This document shows positions 9,998 through 18,753 of a DNA stretch of 64,000 bases, in pieces. Source of the stretch: Chitinophagaceae bacterium DXS (lineage in GTDB: Bacteria > Bacteroidota > Bacteroidia > Chitinophagales > Chitinophagaceae). The stretch lies in NCBI GenBank assembly GCA_030345135.1, contig CP128386.1, forward strand, positions 899,129 through 963,128. The letters are read 5' to 3'. Positions within the stretch are counted from its first letter, which is position 1. The number at the start of each line of letters is the position of its first letter. The translations under genes and the position numbers were made by a program. Under the pieces are notes generated by a model. That model was not told the DNA's origin and made no database searches. It saw only the letters and a program-made list of their open reading frames with translations.

Positions 9998-10205
9998 AAA
10001 AAATCTTGTTTTTGCGCTTGTTTGCATTAAATATAGTTATAGACTTGTCATAATAGTTGTCTTTTTTAGTAGCTGTCGCTCTGAAATTTGCCACATGAAA
10101 AAAGAGTCTTTCTTCTCTGCATGTTCAATTGAATAGCACTCCAGGAGATCTTAATGATGGTTTTTTCAGCATAGCCAATTTTATTTATATACCTAAAAAT
10201 GGAAT

Positions 10206-11606
10206 ATGCGAAAATTTTTGGATGAAAACTTTCTTTTGCAATCAAACACTGCACAACGGCTTTATCATGAGTTCGCAAAGGATATGCCTATCATTGACTA
10301 TCATTGCCACTTGCCCCCCGCACAAATAGCAAAGAACTACCAGTTTAAAAATCTTACGGAAATCTGGCTATATGGCGATCATTATAAGTGGAGGGCCATG
10401 CGGACCAATGGTGTTGATGAAAGATACTGCACCGGTGATGCAACTGATTATGAGAAGTTTGAACAATGGGCGGCAACTGTTCCATATACACTACGTAACC
10501 CGTTGCATCACTGGACGCACCTTGAGTTGCAACGGTACTTCAATGTTAACGATATTCTGGAGCCCTCAAGCGCCAAAGACATATATGATACCTGTACTGC
10601 ATTGTTGCAAACACCGGAATATACCGTTCAGAATCTTTTAAGAAAGATGAATGTTGTACAGGTTTGTACGACCGATGATCCTGTAGATACATTGTGTGAT
10701 CATAAACAATTGAAGAAAGACGGTTTTGAGATTCCGGTTAATCCTGCTTTCAGGCCTGATGCCGCAATGAATGTGGATGATCCTGTTGTATTTAACGCCT
10801 ATCTGAAAAAGCTGGAGACGGCCACGGGTATTGATATCACATCATTCAATCAGTTCCTTGATGCGATAAAGGACAGGCATGATTACTTTGCCGCCAATGG
10901 GTGTACCGTTTCTGATCACGGTTTGGAAGAAATGTATGCAGATGATTTTACTGAAAAGGAGATCATACTTATATTTAACCGCGTTCGTAACGGAGAGGTA
11001 TTGTCGCTGAAGGAAAGAAGACAGTTTAAGTCGGCCATGTTAATATATTTTGCAGAGCTGGATTGGGAAAAAGGCTGGGTGCAGCAATATCACCTGGGAG
11101 CATTGCGCAATAACAATAAACGGCTGTTGCAAAAGCTCGGCCCGGATACAGGCTGGGATTCTATGGGCGACTTTTCCCAGGCAAGGAGCCTTGCCCGCTT
11201 CCTGTCAAGAATGGACAGTGATGATAAGCTGGCAAAAACAATACTGTATAACCTGAATCCTGCTGATAACGAAGTAATGGCGACAATGATCGGGAACTTT
11301 AATGATGGCTCGGTTGCAGGTAAAATACAATATGGTTCTGCATGGTGGTTCCTCGATCAGAAAGATGGAATGATCAGGCAGATCAATACGCTGTCCAATA
11401 TGGGATTGATCAGCAGGTTTATTGGCATGCTGACAGATTCCAGAAGCTTTCTTTCTTTTCCCCGTCATGAATATTTCAGGCGTATTGTTTGTAATTTGTT
11501 CGGCGCAGAGGTCGAGAACGGTGAATTGCCCAATGATATAAACTGGATCGGAAAAGTTGTTCAGGATATTTGTTACTATAACGCGAAGAATTATTTTAAT
11601 TTTTAA
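10206..11606 (+). CDS. uxaC: Uronate (glucuronate/galacturonate) isomerase
   Basis: Converts D-glucuronate to D-fructuronate and D-galacturonate to D-tagaturonate, the first step of hexuronate breakdown, in the cytoplasm. The 466 residues match the usual length. The N-terminal metal motif DYHCHLPP (His33, His35) is typical of this amidohydrolase-superfamily enzyme. Further family stretches are WLYGDHYKWRAMRTNG, CTTDDPVDTL, QYHLGALRNNN, GSAWWFLDQKDGM, and SFPRHEYFRRIVCNLFG near the end. It starts an operon with a sugar-acid kinase, an aldolase and a transporter, all in the same direction. The gap to the kinase gene is 132 bases and contains GATACCTGACACCTGATACC words. Confidence 0.96.
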   Translation: MRKFLDENFLLQSNTAQRLYHEFAKDMPIIDYHCHLPPAQIAKNYQFKNLTEIWLYGDHYKWRAMRTNGVDERYCTGDATDYEKFEQWAATVPYTLRNPLHHWTHLELQRYFNVNDILEPSSAKDIYDTCTALLQTPEYTVQNLLRKMNVVQVCTTDDPVDTLCDHKQLKKDGFEIPVNPAFRPDAAMNVDDPVVFNAYLKKLETATGIDITSFNQFLDAIKDRHDYFAANGCTVSDHGLEEMYADDFTEKEIILIFNRVRNGEVLSLKERRQFKSAMLIYFAELDWEKGWVQQYHLGALRNNNKRLLQKLGPDTGWDSMGDFSQARSLARFLSRMDSDDKLAKTILYNLNPADNEVMATMIGNFNDGSVAGKIQYGSAWWFLDQKDGMIRQINTLSNMGLISRFIGMLTDSRSFLSFPRHEYFRRIVCNLFGAEVENGELPNDINWIGKVVQDICYYNAKNYFNF

Positions 11607-11738
11607 AATCAATATCTTCCAGCAGTAAACAAGTAAAATAAAATCCAAAAAGCCGGTGTAAAGATGTGGGAGGATGATCAAAACGCAGCCTTTGCTGATA
11701 CCTGATACCTGACACCTGATACCTGGCGTTTTATACCA

Positions 11739-12758
11739 ATGAAGAAAGTTTTATGTTTTGGAGAGTTGTTGTTACGCATGTCTCCGCAGTTGCACGGCAA
11801 ATGGATGCATGATAACGTGATGTCCGTTTATGTAGGTGGTGCTGAATTGAACGTGGCTACTGCGTTAACAAAATGGGAGCTACCCGTTGGTTATTGTACG
11901 GCGTTGCCGCATAACTACCTTGCGACAGAAATAGTAGAAGAATTAAAGCAAAAGAAAATAGATACATCTTCCATCCATTTTGGCGGAGAAAGGATCGGGT
12001 TATATTACCTGCCACAAGGCGCAGACCTGAAACATGCAGGTGTTATATATGACAGGGCTTATTCATCTTTCGGAGAACTAACAACCGGCGTAATAGACTG
12101 GGATACAGTTTTAAATGATGTAAGCTGGTTTCATTTTTCGGCAATAAGTCCGGCTTTGAGTAGAAGAGCAGCTGATGTTTGTAAGGAAGCACTGGAGGTG
12201 GCGCATAAGAAAGGGATTTTCATATCTGTTGATCTTAATTACCGCTCAAAGCTTTGGCAATACGGAGAAAAGCCCGTTTCCGTTATGCGTGAACTGGTTG
12301 AATATTGCGATATGGTGATGGGAAATATCTGGGCTGCAAACACTTTACTGGGAATTGAAATTGATCATGACATTCACCAGAAGGGAACAAAAGAAGCCTA
12401 CCTGGCGCACGCCGAAAAAACATCAAAGGCCATTGAAGAGACCTTTCACAAATGCCACACCGTTGCCAATACATTCAGATTTGATAATGGTGAAGAGGGT
12501 ATCAGGTATTACACAACATTATTCACGAATAAAGCGCAACATTTTTCCGCAGAATATGTTGCCGACAGTATAACGGACAAAGTTGGAAGTGGCGATTGTT
12601 TTATGGCTGGCTTAATCTACGGGCTGTATCATAAACACCCGCCGCAGGAGGTAATAGATTTTGCAACTGCTGCGGCCTTTGGTAAGCTAAGTGAGACAGG
12701 AGATGCAACCAATCAGACAATTGAAGATGTACGTCAAAAAATAATTCATCATGGATAA
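11739..12758 (+). CDS. kdgK: 2-dehydro-3-deoxygluconokinase (KDG kinase)
   Basis: PfkB/ribokinase-family kinase of 339 residues that should phosphorylate 2-keto-3-deoxygluconate to KDPG with ATP. Visible motifs are the N-terminal GELLLRMSP, GGAELNVATALTKW, and the catalytic DKVGSGDCFMAGL with the base Asp286. Context supports KDG as substrate: uronate isomerase lies upstream, and the KDPG aldolase gene overlaps its end by 8 bases (12751-12758), implying translational coupling. Residues about 210-245 (HDIHQKGTKEAYLAHAEKTS) form a lysine/histidine-rich insertion relative to short family members. Confidence 0.92.
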   Translation: MKKVLCFGELLLRMSPQLHGKWMHDNVMSVYVGGAELNVATALTKWELPVGYCTALPHNYLATEIVEELKQKKIDTSSIHFGGERIGLYYLPQGADLKHAGVIYDRAYSSFGELTTGVIDWDTVLNDVSWFHFSAISPALSRRAADVCKEALEVAHKKGIFISVDLNYRSKLWQYGEKPVSVMRELVEYCDMVMGNIWAANTLLGIEIDHDIHQKGTKEAYLAHAEKTSKAIEETFHKCHTVANTFRFDNGEEGIRYYTTLFTNKAQHFSAEYVADSITDKVGSGDCFMAGLIYGLYHKHPPQEVIDFATAAAFGKLSETGDATNQTIEDVRQKIIHHG

Positions 12759-13413
12759 GAAATCAGCTATACTGGATGTGATCCCTCAGCAAGGAATGTT
12801 GCCACTGTTTTTTCATGAAGATGCAGAAGTGAGTGCAAATGTTTTGCGTGCGTTGTATGCGGCAGGAATAAGGGCGGTTGAATATACCAACAGAGGATCG
12901 GCGGCACTGAAGAATTTTTCTGTGCTTAGAAACCTTTGTGATTCAGAATTAAAAGACATGTACCTGGGGATAGGTACCATTAAAAATGAACATGCAGCTG
13001 TATCATTTATTAATGCCGGCGCGGATTTTATAATTAGCCCGGGTATTATTGACGAAGTTGCCGAAGCTGCAAAATCACTAAGAATGCTTTGGGTTCCGGG
13101 TTGTATGACGCCAACGGAAATTATCCGTGCTGAAAATATGGGCGCGACTTTTATTAAATTGTTCCCAGGAAATTTGTTGGGCCCGCAATTTGTACAATCC
13201 ATCAAAGAATTATTCCCCACATTGTTTTTTATGCCTACCGGCGGAGTTGAATTAGATAAGGAGAATCTTGAAGCCTGGTTTAAATCCGGCGTTTGCGCCG
13301 TAGGGATGGGAAGCAAACTGATCACAAAAAATTTATTACAGCAAAAAGACTATTCAAGCATAACTACACTAACGAAAGAAGCATTGGAAATTATTAATGC
13401 CATCAAAAAATAA
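12751..13413 (+). CDS. eda: KDPG/KHG aldolase
   Basis: Class I aldolase that splits 2-keto-3-deoxy-6-phosphogluconate to pyruvate and glyceraldehyde 3-phosphate. The 220-residue length is typical. The Schiff-base lysine is Lys136 in FIKLFPGN. Other family motifs are the GIGTIKN strand, SPGI, WVPGCMTPTEI and the phosphate-binding PTGGVELDKENLEAW. The start codon lies inside the end of kdgK, and the stop is followed within 6 bases by the transporter gene, so the three are surely one transcript. Confidence 0.95.
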   Translation: MDKKSAILDVIPQQGMLPLFFHEDAEVSANVLRALYAAGIRAVEYTNRGSAALKNFSVLRNLCDSELKDMYLGIGTIKNEHAAVSFINAGADFIISPGIIDEVAEAAKSLRMLWVPGCMTPTEIIRAENMGATFIKLFPGNLLGPQFVQSIKELFPTLFFMPTGGVELDKENLEAWFKSGVCAVGMGSKLITKNLLQQKDYSSITTLTKEALEIINAIKK

Positions 13414-13419
13414 CGATTG

Positions 13420-14748
13420 ATGTATACAACGAGCACGCCTCCTGCCATTGAAAAAATTGCCATCGGAAAATACCGATGGACCATTTGTGCACTGATATTT
13501 TTTGCCACGACCATCAACTACCTGGACAGACAGGTGATCAGCCTGTTAAAATCAACGCTTGAAAAAGAGTTTACGTGGAGTGAAACAGATTATGCTAACC
13601 TTGTAACCTGCTTTCAGCTGTGTTATGCTTTAGGAATGATAGGTGCAGGTAGATTAATAGACAAGCTGGGTACAAAGATCGGTTATGCACTAGCTACAGC
13701 TTTGTGGAGCATTGCTGCATTGGGTCATGGTCTTGTAACAAGCACGCTCGGATTCTTTGTTGCAAGAGGTTTCTTAGGTGTAACAGAATCCGGCAACTTT
13801 CCTGCAGCTATCAAAACAGTGGCTGAATGGTTTCCTAAAAAGGAACGTGCGCTGGCTACCGGTATATTTAATTCTGGCACAAATATCGGCGCCATAGTGG
13901 CACCGCTTTCTGTACCGTTTATTGCTCAAAAAATGGGTTGGAAAGCAGCTTTTGTAATTACCGGGCTAATCGGTTTTATCTGGCTTATTTTCTGGTTTCT
14001 GCTGTATGAAGTGCCCAAAAAACAAAAGAGATTAAGCAAGTCTGAATACGATTATATCCACAGCGACAAAGACGAACTACAGGAAACAACAGAAGTAAAA
14101 CATGAAAAAGTATCCTGGGGTACATTGCTTAAATACAGACAAACCTGGGCCTTTGCAATAGGTAAAGGATTAACAGATCCTATGTGGTGGTTCTTTTTAT
14201 TCTGGCTTCCTGATATTCTGGAAAAACAATACGGTCTGAGTTCAACTGAAAAGGCATTCCCGGTTGCTGTTGCTTACACCATTGCAACCCTTGGTAGCAT
14301 AGGTGGCGGATGGTTGCCTTTGCGATTGATCAAAAATGGAATGCCTGTTTTTTCTGCACGTAAAAAGTCCATGCTCATCTATGCATGTTGTGCATTACCG
14401 GTAATAACGGCTCAGTACTTTGGTGGTTCTAACATGTGGCTGGCAGTGTGTATTATCAGTCTTGCAATGGCTGCGCACCAGGCATGGAGCGCGAATATCT
14501 TTACAACTGCAAGCGATATGTTTCCCAAACATACGCTGGGCTCCATCACCGGTATTGGCGGCATGTTCGGCGCAGTAGGCGGAATTATGATTGCCAAGCT
14601 GGCTGGTGCATTGTTTGATCATTATAAAGCTTTGGGACATATTCAAACCGGCTACACTATTATGTTTGTTGTATGTGGCTCTGCTTATCTTGTCACCTGG
14701 ACGATCATGCATTTGTTAGTGCCGAAAATGAGGCGTGTGGAAATATAA
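13420..14748 (+). CDS. exuT: MFS hexuronate transporter (ExuT-like)
   Basis: 442-residue major facilitator protein with about 12 membrane helices, likely importing glucuronate or galacturonate by proton symport. Signatures of the anion:cation symporter subfamily are INYLDRQVIS after helix 1, the loop 2-3 motif GRLIDKLGTKIG, and RGFLGVTESGNFPAAIKTVAEWFPKKERALATG. A TTG at 13417 immediately precedes the ATG at 13420; the ATG is chosen as start. It is the last gene of the uronate operon, 6 bases after the aldolase gene. The operon lacks the tagaturonate/fructuronate reductases and altronate/mannonate dehydratases needed to link isomerase to kinase. Confidence 0.9.
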   Translation: MYTTSTPPAIEKIAIGKYRWTICALIFFATTINYLDRQVISLLKSTLEKEFTWSETDYANLVTCFQLCYALGMIGAGRLIDKLGTKIGYALATALWSIAALGHGLVTSTLGFFVARGFLGVTESGNFPAAIKTVAEWFPKKERALATGIFNSGTNIGAIVAPLSVPFIAQKMGWKAAFVITGLIGFIWLIFWFLLYEVPKKQKRLSKSEYDYIHSDKDELQETTEVKHEKVSWGTLLKYRQTWAFAIGKGLTDPMWWFFLFWLPDILEKQYGLSSTEKAFPVAVAYTIATLGSIGGGWLPLRLIKNGMPVFSARKKSMLIYACCALPVITAQYFGGSNMWLAVCIISLAMAAHQAWSANIFTTASDMFPKHTLGSITGIGGMFGAVGGIMIAKLAGALFDHYKALGHIQTGYTIMFVVCGSAYLVTWTIMHLLVPKMRRVEI

Positions 14749-14873
14749 TACCTCTCAATGATTGTATAAAATCATTATTGTCCGACTAAAAGTGTGAAAC
14801 TGGAATTTAATTGTCAATAGTAGTGTTAACCTATTATGATTTATAAATAGAGAAGATTGAGCTCAACGTAGGC

Positions 14874-15020
14874 AATCCCGAAGGGATGAAATTATTATAG
14901 AAGTGCGTAAATTATTTATTAAAACCCGAAGGGTTGACATTACATTATAGAATGTCAACCCTTCGGGTTTTAAATACAGGTGCGTATATTCTTCTATAAT
15001 AATTTCATCCCTTCGGGATT
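14874..15020. repeat. Nested perfect palindrome (147 nt)
   Basis: The outer arms at 14874-14903 and 14991-15020 are a perfect 30-bp inverted repeat (core ATCCCGAAGGGAT). Inside it, 14919-14941 and 14951-14973 form a second perfect 23-bp inverted repeat (core AACCCGAAGGGTTGACATT) with a 9-base loop. Both arms contain CCCGAAGGG or its complement. It lies between the convergent exuT and SnoaL-like genes, where the inner hairpin could also act as a two-way terminator. The design suggests a miniature palindromic element. Confidence 0.85.
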
Positions 15021-15105
15021 GGATGGACCTGTTCTAAAATGTTTCTCTTTACAATTATTATTACCTTGGTTGTACGAAAAATAAACGGCTGTTGCATGGA
15101 AGGCG

Positions 15106-15516
15106 CTAAACTGATTCAGACAACTTAAGAAGACCGATTTGTTGATACATCTTCAAAAAATCAAAACTGTTCCATGCTTCTTTGATTTTTCCATGTTCGC
15201 ATTTTGCCCAGCAGATGCCGGAAAAATTGACCTCCTTGTTAGTCGGAATATGCAAGGCGTGCACCGTGCATCTCACGGCTTCAATGCCATCTTCTTTGAT
15301 GGCATCTTCCATCTGAATGTCGATGTTTGTGAAATCCTTTTTGAAGTTTGCGTAAAATGTTCTGAATCCCTCCGGGCCTGGCAGATTGGAGTCAATATCT
15401 CCAAGGCCATGCCTTGTGGCGTTTTCATGCATCAGGCTTTCTGCGATATCAATGTTTCCTTTGTTCCAGACCTCATTCAGCCATTTGTACACCAGGGTTT
15501 GTTCCAGGTTAGGCAT
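15106..15516 (-). CDS. SnoaL-like / NTF2-fold ester cyclase family protein
   Basis: 136-residue soluble protein with the NTF2-like fold pattern: N-terminal helices (EQTLVYKWLNEVWNKGNIDIAESLMHEN, in two parts), HENATRHG, GPEGFRTFYANFKKDF, and a C-terminal sheet with INNKE-like and KIKEAWNSFDFLKMYQQIGLL. This matches the SnoaL-like polyketide-cyclase/predicted ester cyclase group, whose members often have no proven reaction. It stands alone, convergent with the uronate operon. Confidence 0.75.
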   Translation of the reverse strand: MPNLEQTLVYKWLNEVWNKGNIDIAESLMHENATRHGLGDIDSNLPGPEGFRTFYANFKKDFTNIDIQMEDAIKEDGIEAVRCTVHALHIPTNKEVNFSGICWAKCEHGKIKEAWNSFDFLKMYQQIGLLKLSESV

Positions 15517-16063
15517 TGTAGTAAGTTTTTAGGATTAAAAAATAGACACATAAATTAATCGATTTTAAATTGATTTGCAAATCGGTTAAGCTACCGGTAT
15601 TCGCGTGTTATTGTTATACATCTTTAAGCTCATTTATTTGGGTCAGATGTTGAATGCGAGTGTCTTTACAAAGGATGCAATCACTATATTGAAGAAGAAG
15701 GCCAAAAAATCAGATCAACATACAAGATAATTTCGCTTCCGGCAATTGAAGGGGCTTGCAGTCATCTGTCTTTCCAAATTAATGAGTAGCGCCTGTTGCA
15801 TAGATAAAACAAAGCCGCACTTTGGAGAGGCGCGGGAGGGCAAAACGGCCGGAGGCATCCGTGTTTGCCTTGATTTTTTGGTTCTTTTGGATCAAGCCAA
15901 AAGAACATAAAAGAGAAAACGGTTCCAATATGCTATGTAAAGACATTTTTCCCACCGCTGTTGAATCAAATCTCATACACTACCTCGCGCCATCCAAAAA
16001 ATAAAGCTTTATATTTATCCCTCTGACAAAACTGCTTTCAAAAAAATCATTAATTCATTCCTC
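15517..16063. other. Gene-free region with one dispersed hairpin element
   Basis: Nothing coding was recognised. At about 15815-15925 there is a stretch of the kind dispersed in Bacteroidota genomes: GGAGGCATCCGTGTTTGCC, then a perfect 10-bp stem GTTCTTTTGG / CCAAAAGAAC (15881-15890 and 15897-15906) with a six-base loop. The promoter of the FAD oxidoreductase should lie at the right end. Confidence 0.5.
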
Positions 16064-18055
16064 ATGATTGCTTATAAGAAAGGCTTATTGCTCTGCTTAA
16101 TATTGATTTTTGCAACACAGCGTTTAATTGCTCAATCAATCGAAAAAGTTGATGTATGCATTTATGGAGGAACCTCTGCCGGTGTTATCGCTGCCTATAC
16201 TGCCAGGAAGTTACACAAGACTGTATTATTGATAGAACCCGGTAACAGATTGGGCGGACTGACAACAGGTGGTCTCGGATATACAGATATCGGCAACAAA
16301 TATGCCATTACGGGTTTGGCAAGAGATTATTATCGCCGTATCGGTAAACACTATGGCCGCTTTGAGCAATGGATCTTTGAACCCAAAGTTGCACTGCAGA
16401 TTTTTCAGCAATACATTGATGACGCCCAATTGAATATCCGTCTTCAGCACCGATTGGCGAGTGTAAAAAAGGTGAATGGCTCAATTACTGAAATAGAAGT
16501 AACGAACTTAAACAGCGGAAAAAATATACAGGTTAAAGCCGGCATGTTCATTGATTGCTCATATGAAGGAGACCTGATGGCAAAGGCCGGTGTCTCATAC
16601 ATGGTAGGTCGTGAAGCCAATGCGGATTACAATGAAACATACAACGGAATACAACTTCGTGAAAAACATCAATTCCCTGATAGCATTAATCCTTACAAAG
16701 AACCGGGCAAACCCGGAAGTGGACTTTTGTGGGGCATAAGTCCTGAACCGTTAGGGACAATTGGAGCCGGTGACAAAAAAGTACAGACGTACAATTTCAG
16801 GATATGCCTGACAAATGATCCCACTAATCGCATAGAGATCACCAGGCCTGAAGATTATGATCCTGCACGTTATGAATTATTATTGCGAGTGCTGGAGAAA
16901 AGACCTGCTAAAGATCTTAATGGTATTATGAAGGTAGACCTGATGCCAAATCATAAAACCGATATCAATAACAATGGGGCATTTTCAACAGATATGATCG
17001 GTGAGAACTATAATTATCCTGAAGGCGATGCTGCGATAAGAAAAGCCATCATTAAAAAGCATGAGAACTATACCAAAGGTTTTTTGTATTTCGTGGGTCA
17101 TGATAGCCGTATGCCGCAGCATTTGCGTGATATGATGTTGCAATGGGGGTATCCGAAAGATGAATACACAGATAATGGCAACTGGACACCTCAATTATAC
17201 ATTAGAGAAGCCCGCAGAATGAAGGGCGCCTATATAATGACACAAGCGAATTGCGAAGCGCGCGAGACCGTTACCGATGGTATTGGGATGGCAGCTTATA
17301 CAATGGATTCCCATAATTGCCAGCGCATTGTTGTAAACGGCATGGTAAAGAATGAGGGGGATGTGCAAATAGGGGGCTTTGGTCCTTATCCTATATCTTA
17401 CAGATCTATTATTCCCAAAGCCGATGAATGTAAAAATCTTTTTGTACCGGTTTGCCTGTCTGCCACTCATATTGCATATGGTTCCATAAGAATGGAGCCG
17501 GTATTTATGGAGCTTGGACAGTCGGCCGCAGTAGCTGCAGTGGAAGCGCTTAACACGGGAACAACTGTGCAGAATGTAGATATTAAAAAAGTACAGCAAT
17601 CATTACTAGATAATCCGTTGGTTAACGGAAAAATACAGGAAGTGCTTGTGGATAATGACGATACAAAGCATGTTGTTGTTACCGGCAATTGGAAAAAACA
17701 AAAAGGAGGTTCTTACGGACCATCCCTTTATGCAAATGATAGTAAGGGGGGAGAAGCGGGCTCCGTTCGTTTTAACGTTGACATACCAAAGGACGGGAAA
17801 TATCGTGTCTACAGCTATTTACCTAAGCTGGAAAATGCAGCGTTACATACGCATTTCACCATTTTTGACGGGAACAACAAGCATGACCATGCAGTTGATG
17901 CATCAGCTATAAAGGTCGAAGGGCAAACGTCCGGTGAATGGATTGACCTTGGTGCATACAGTTTCAAAAAAGAGGGCAAAGCTTATGTTGAAATAAATAA
18001 CGAAAAAGCAGATGGAGTAGTAGTGGCTGATGCAATCCTGTTCATACCTGAGTAA
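16064..18055 (+). CDS. Secreted FAD-dependent oxidoreductase with golvesin-like C-terminal domain
   Basis: 663 residues with an N-terminal signal peptide (ends about residue 23, RLIAQS). The Rossmann dinucleotide site is VDVCIYGGTSAGVIAAYTAR, followed by LLIEPGNRLGGLTTGGLGYTD, typical of the FAD_oxidored family found in carbohydrate-related loci. The central part contains YIREARRMKGAYIMTQ, RSIIPKADECKNLFVPVCLSATH and MEPVFMELGQSAAVAA, the usual FAD-binding end motif. The last ~140 residues (PKDGKYRVYSYLPKL, then a VADAILFIPE end) look like the golvesin/xanthan-lyase C-terminal beta domain that may bind glycans. Substrate unknown. It is convergent with the lipoprotein gene. Confidence 0.85.
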   Translation: MIAYKKGLLLCLILIFATQRLIAQSIEKVDVCIYGGTSAGVIAAYTARKLHKTVLLIEPGNRLGGLTTGGLGYTDIGNKYAITGLARDYYRRIGKHYGRFEQWIFEPKVALQIFQQYIDDAQLNIRLQHRLASVKKVNGSITEIEVTNLNSGKNIQVKAGMFIDCSYEGDLMAKAGVSYMVGREANADYNETYNGIQLREKHQFPDSINPYKEPGKPGSGLLWGISPEPLGTIGAGDKKVQTYNFRICLTNDPTNRIEITRPEDYDPARYELLLRVLEKRPAKDLNGIMKVDLMPNHKTDINNNGAFSTDMIGENYNYPEGDAAIRKAIIKKHENYTKGFLYFVGHDSRMPQHLRDMMLQWGYPKDEYTDNGNWTPQLYIREARRMKGAYIMTQANCEARETVTDGIGMAAYTMDSHNCQRIVVNGMVKNEGDVQIGGFGPYPISYRSIIPKADECKNLFVPVCLSATHIAYGSIRMEPVFMELGQSAAVAAVEALNTGTTVQNVDIKKVQQSLLDNPLVNGKIQEVLVDNDDTKHVVVTGNWKKQKGGSYGPSLYANDSKGGEAGSVRFNVDIPKDGKYRVYSYLPKLENAALHTHFTIFDGNNKHDHAVDASAIKVEGQTSGEWIDLGAYSFKKEGKAYVEINNEKADGVVVADAILFIPE

Positions 18056-18195
18056 TAAGCTGCTTTTTTTCTAAAGTTCGCCAGGGAAGCGAGTATTTTT
18101 GTATCTGTTACATCGTTTTTAATGCAATAATGCGTTGACTAACTATGGAGGTTTAATAGTAATTCTGACCGTAGATCTATCATTTGCTATCTTAA

Positions 18196-18238
18196 GGTTA
18201 TTGGTACGCAAACAATATAAAGTTGCGCACCAATAACC
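18196..18238. terminator. Bidirectional stem-loop between convergent genes
   Basis: GGTTATTGGTACGCAA (18196-18211) pairs with TTGCGCACCAATAACC (18223-18238) with one A-C mismatch and an 11-base loop. It sits between two convergent genes (ending at 18055 and 18265), a typical place for a shared terminator, although a strong T-tract is missing. Confidence 0.6.
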
Positions 18239-18264
18239 AAAAAATACCGATGTTTTTTGAAAGC

Positions 18265-18753
18265 CTAGTTCAATTTAACAAGATGCTGTTCTTGTTCTTT
18301 TGATAATTGATCCTTCTCAATAATCTGAAGTGATGCATTTGCAGATTTTGTTTTCATCGTTTCAAAAATACCGTGATTATCCAGCTTGTACATTGCGCCT
18401 GTAGCAGGATCGATGATCAGCATTCCAATAACGCCACCCAAAAGAATGTTACCAAAATACCATCCGTTCAGTTTGCATTCAACCGTCATTTTTTTAGTTT
18501 CAAATCCACTTTTTGTCAAAGTAATTGTATAGGATTCCTTTGCAAAAAAAGAGGATCCGGACTTTAACTTGAACGCAGCCGGAGAAGTTCCTTTGTAAAC
18601 TTCAATACCTTTTCTATTGGTCACTGAAATTTCAGCACCTGCCGGGTTGGTGTCAACTGAAAAAGGCCAATTAGATTTACTTACGATGGATGCACATCCT
18701 GTAGATAACATGGCAAATGCAACTGCAATTGCAGAGAGCCTGGTACGAGACAT
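18265..18753 (-). CDS. PEGA-like lipoprotein
   Basis: 162-residue lipoprotein. The lipobox LSTGC puts the acylated cysteine at about residue 20. The next part (FSVDTNPAGAEISVTNRKGIEVYKGTSPAAFKL, in segments) has the pattern of PEGA-type beta domains, which occur on surface or envelope proteins. A short hydrophobic stretch (GNILLGGVIGMLIIDPATGAMYKL) follows, as in small Bacteroidota and Proteobacteria lipoproteins that carry a glycine-rich segment before a 'PATGAMYKL' motif. Function unknown. It is transcribed alone and its 5' side faces a 1.1-kb gene-free region. Confidence 0.75.
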   Translation of the reverse strand: MSRTRLSAIAVAFAMLSTGCASIVSKSNWPFSVDTNPAGAEISVTNRKGIEVYKGTSPAAFKLKSGSSFFAKESYTITLTKSGFETKKMTVECKLNGWYFGNILLGGVIGMLIIDPATGAMYKLDNHGIFETMKTKSANASLQIIEKDQLSKEQEQHLVKLN

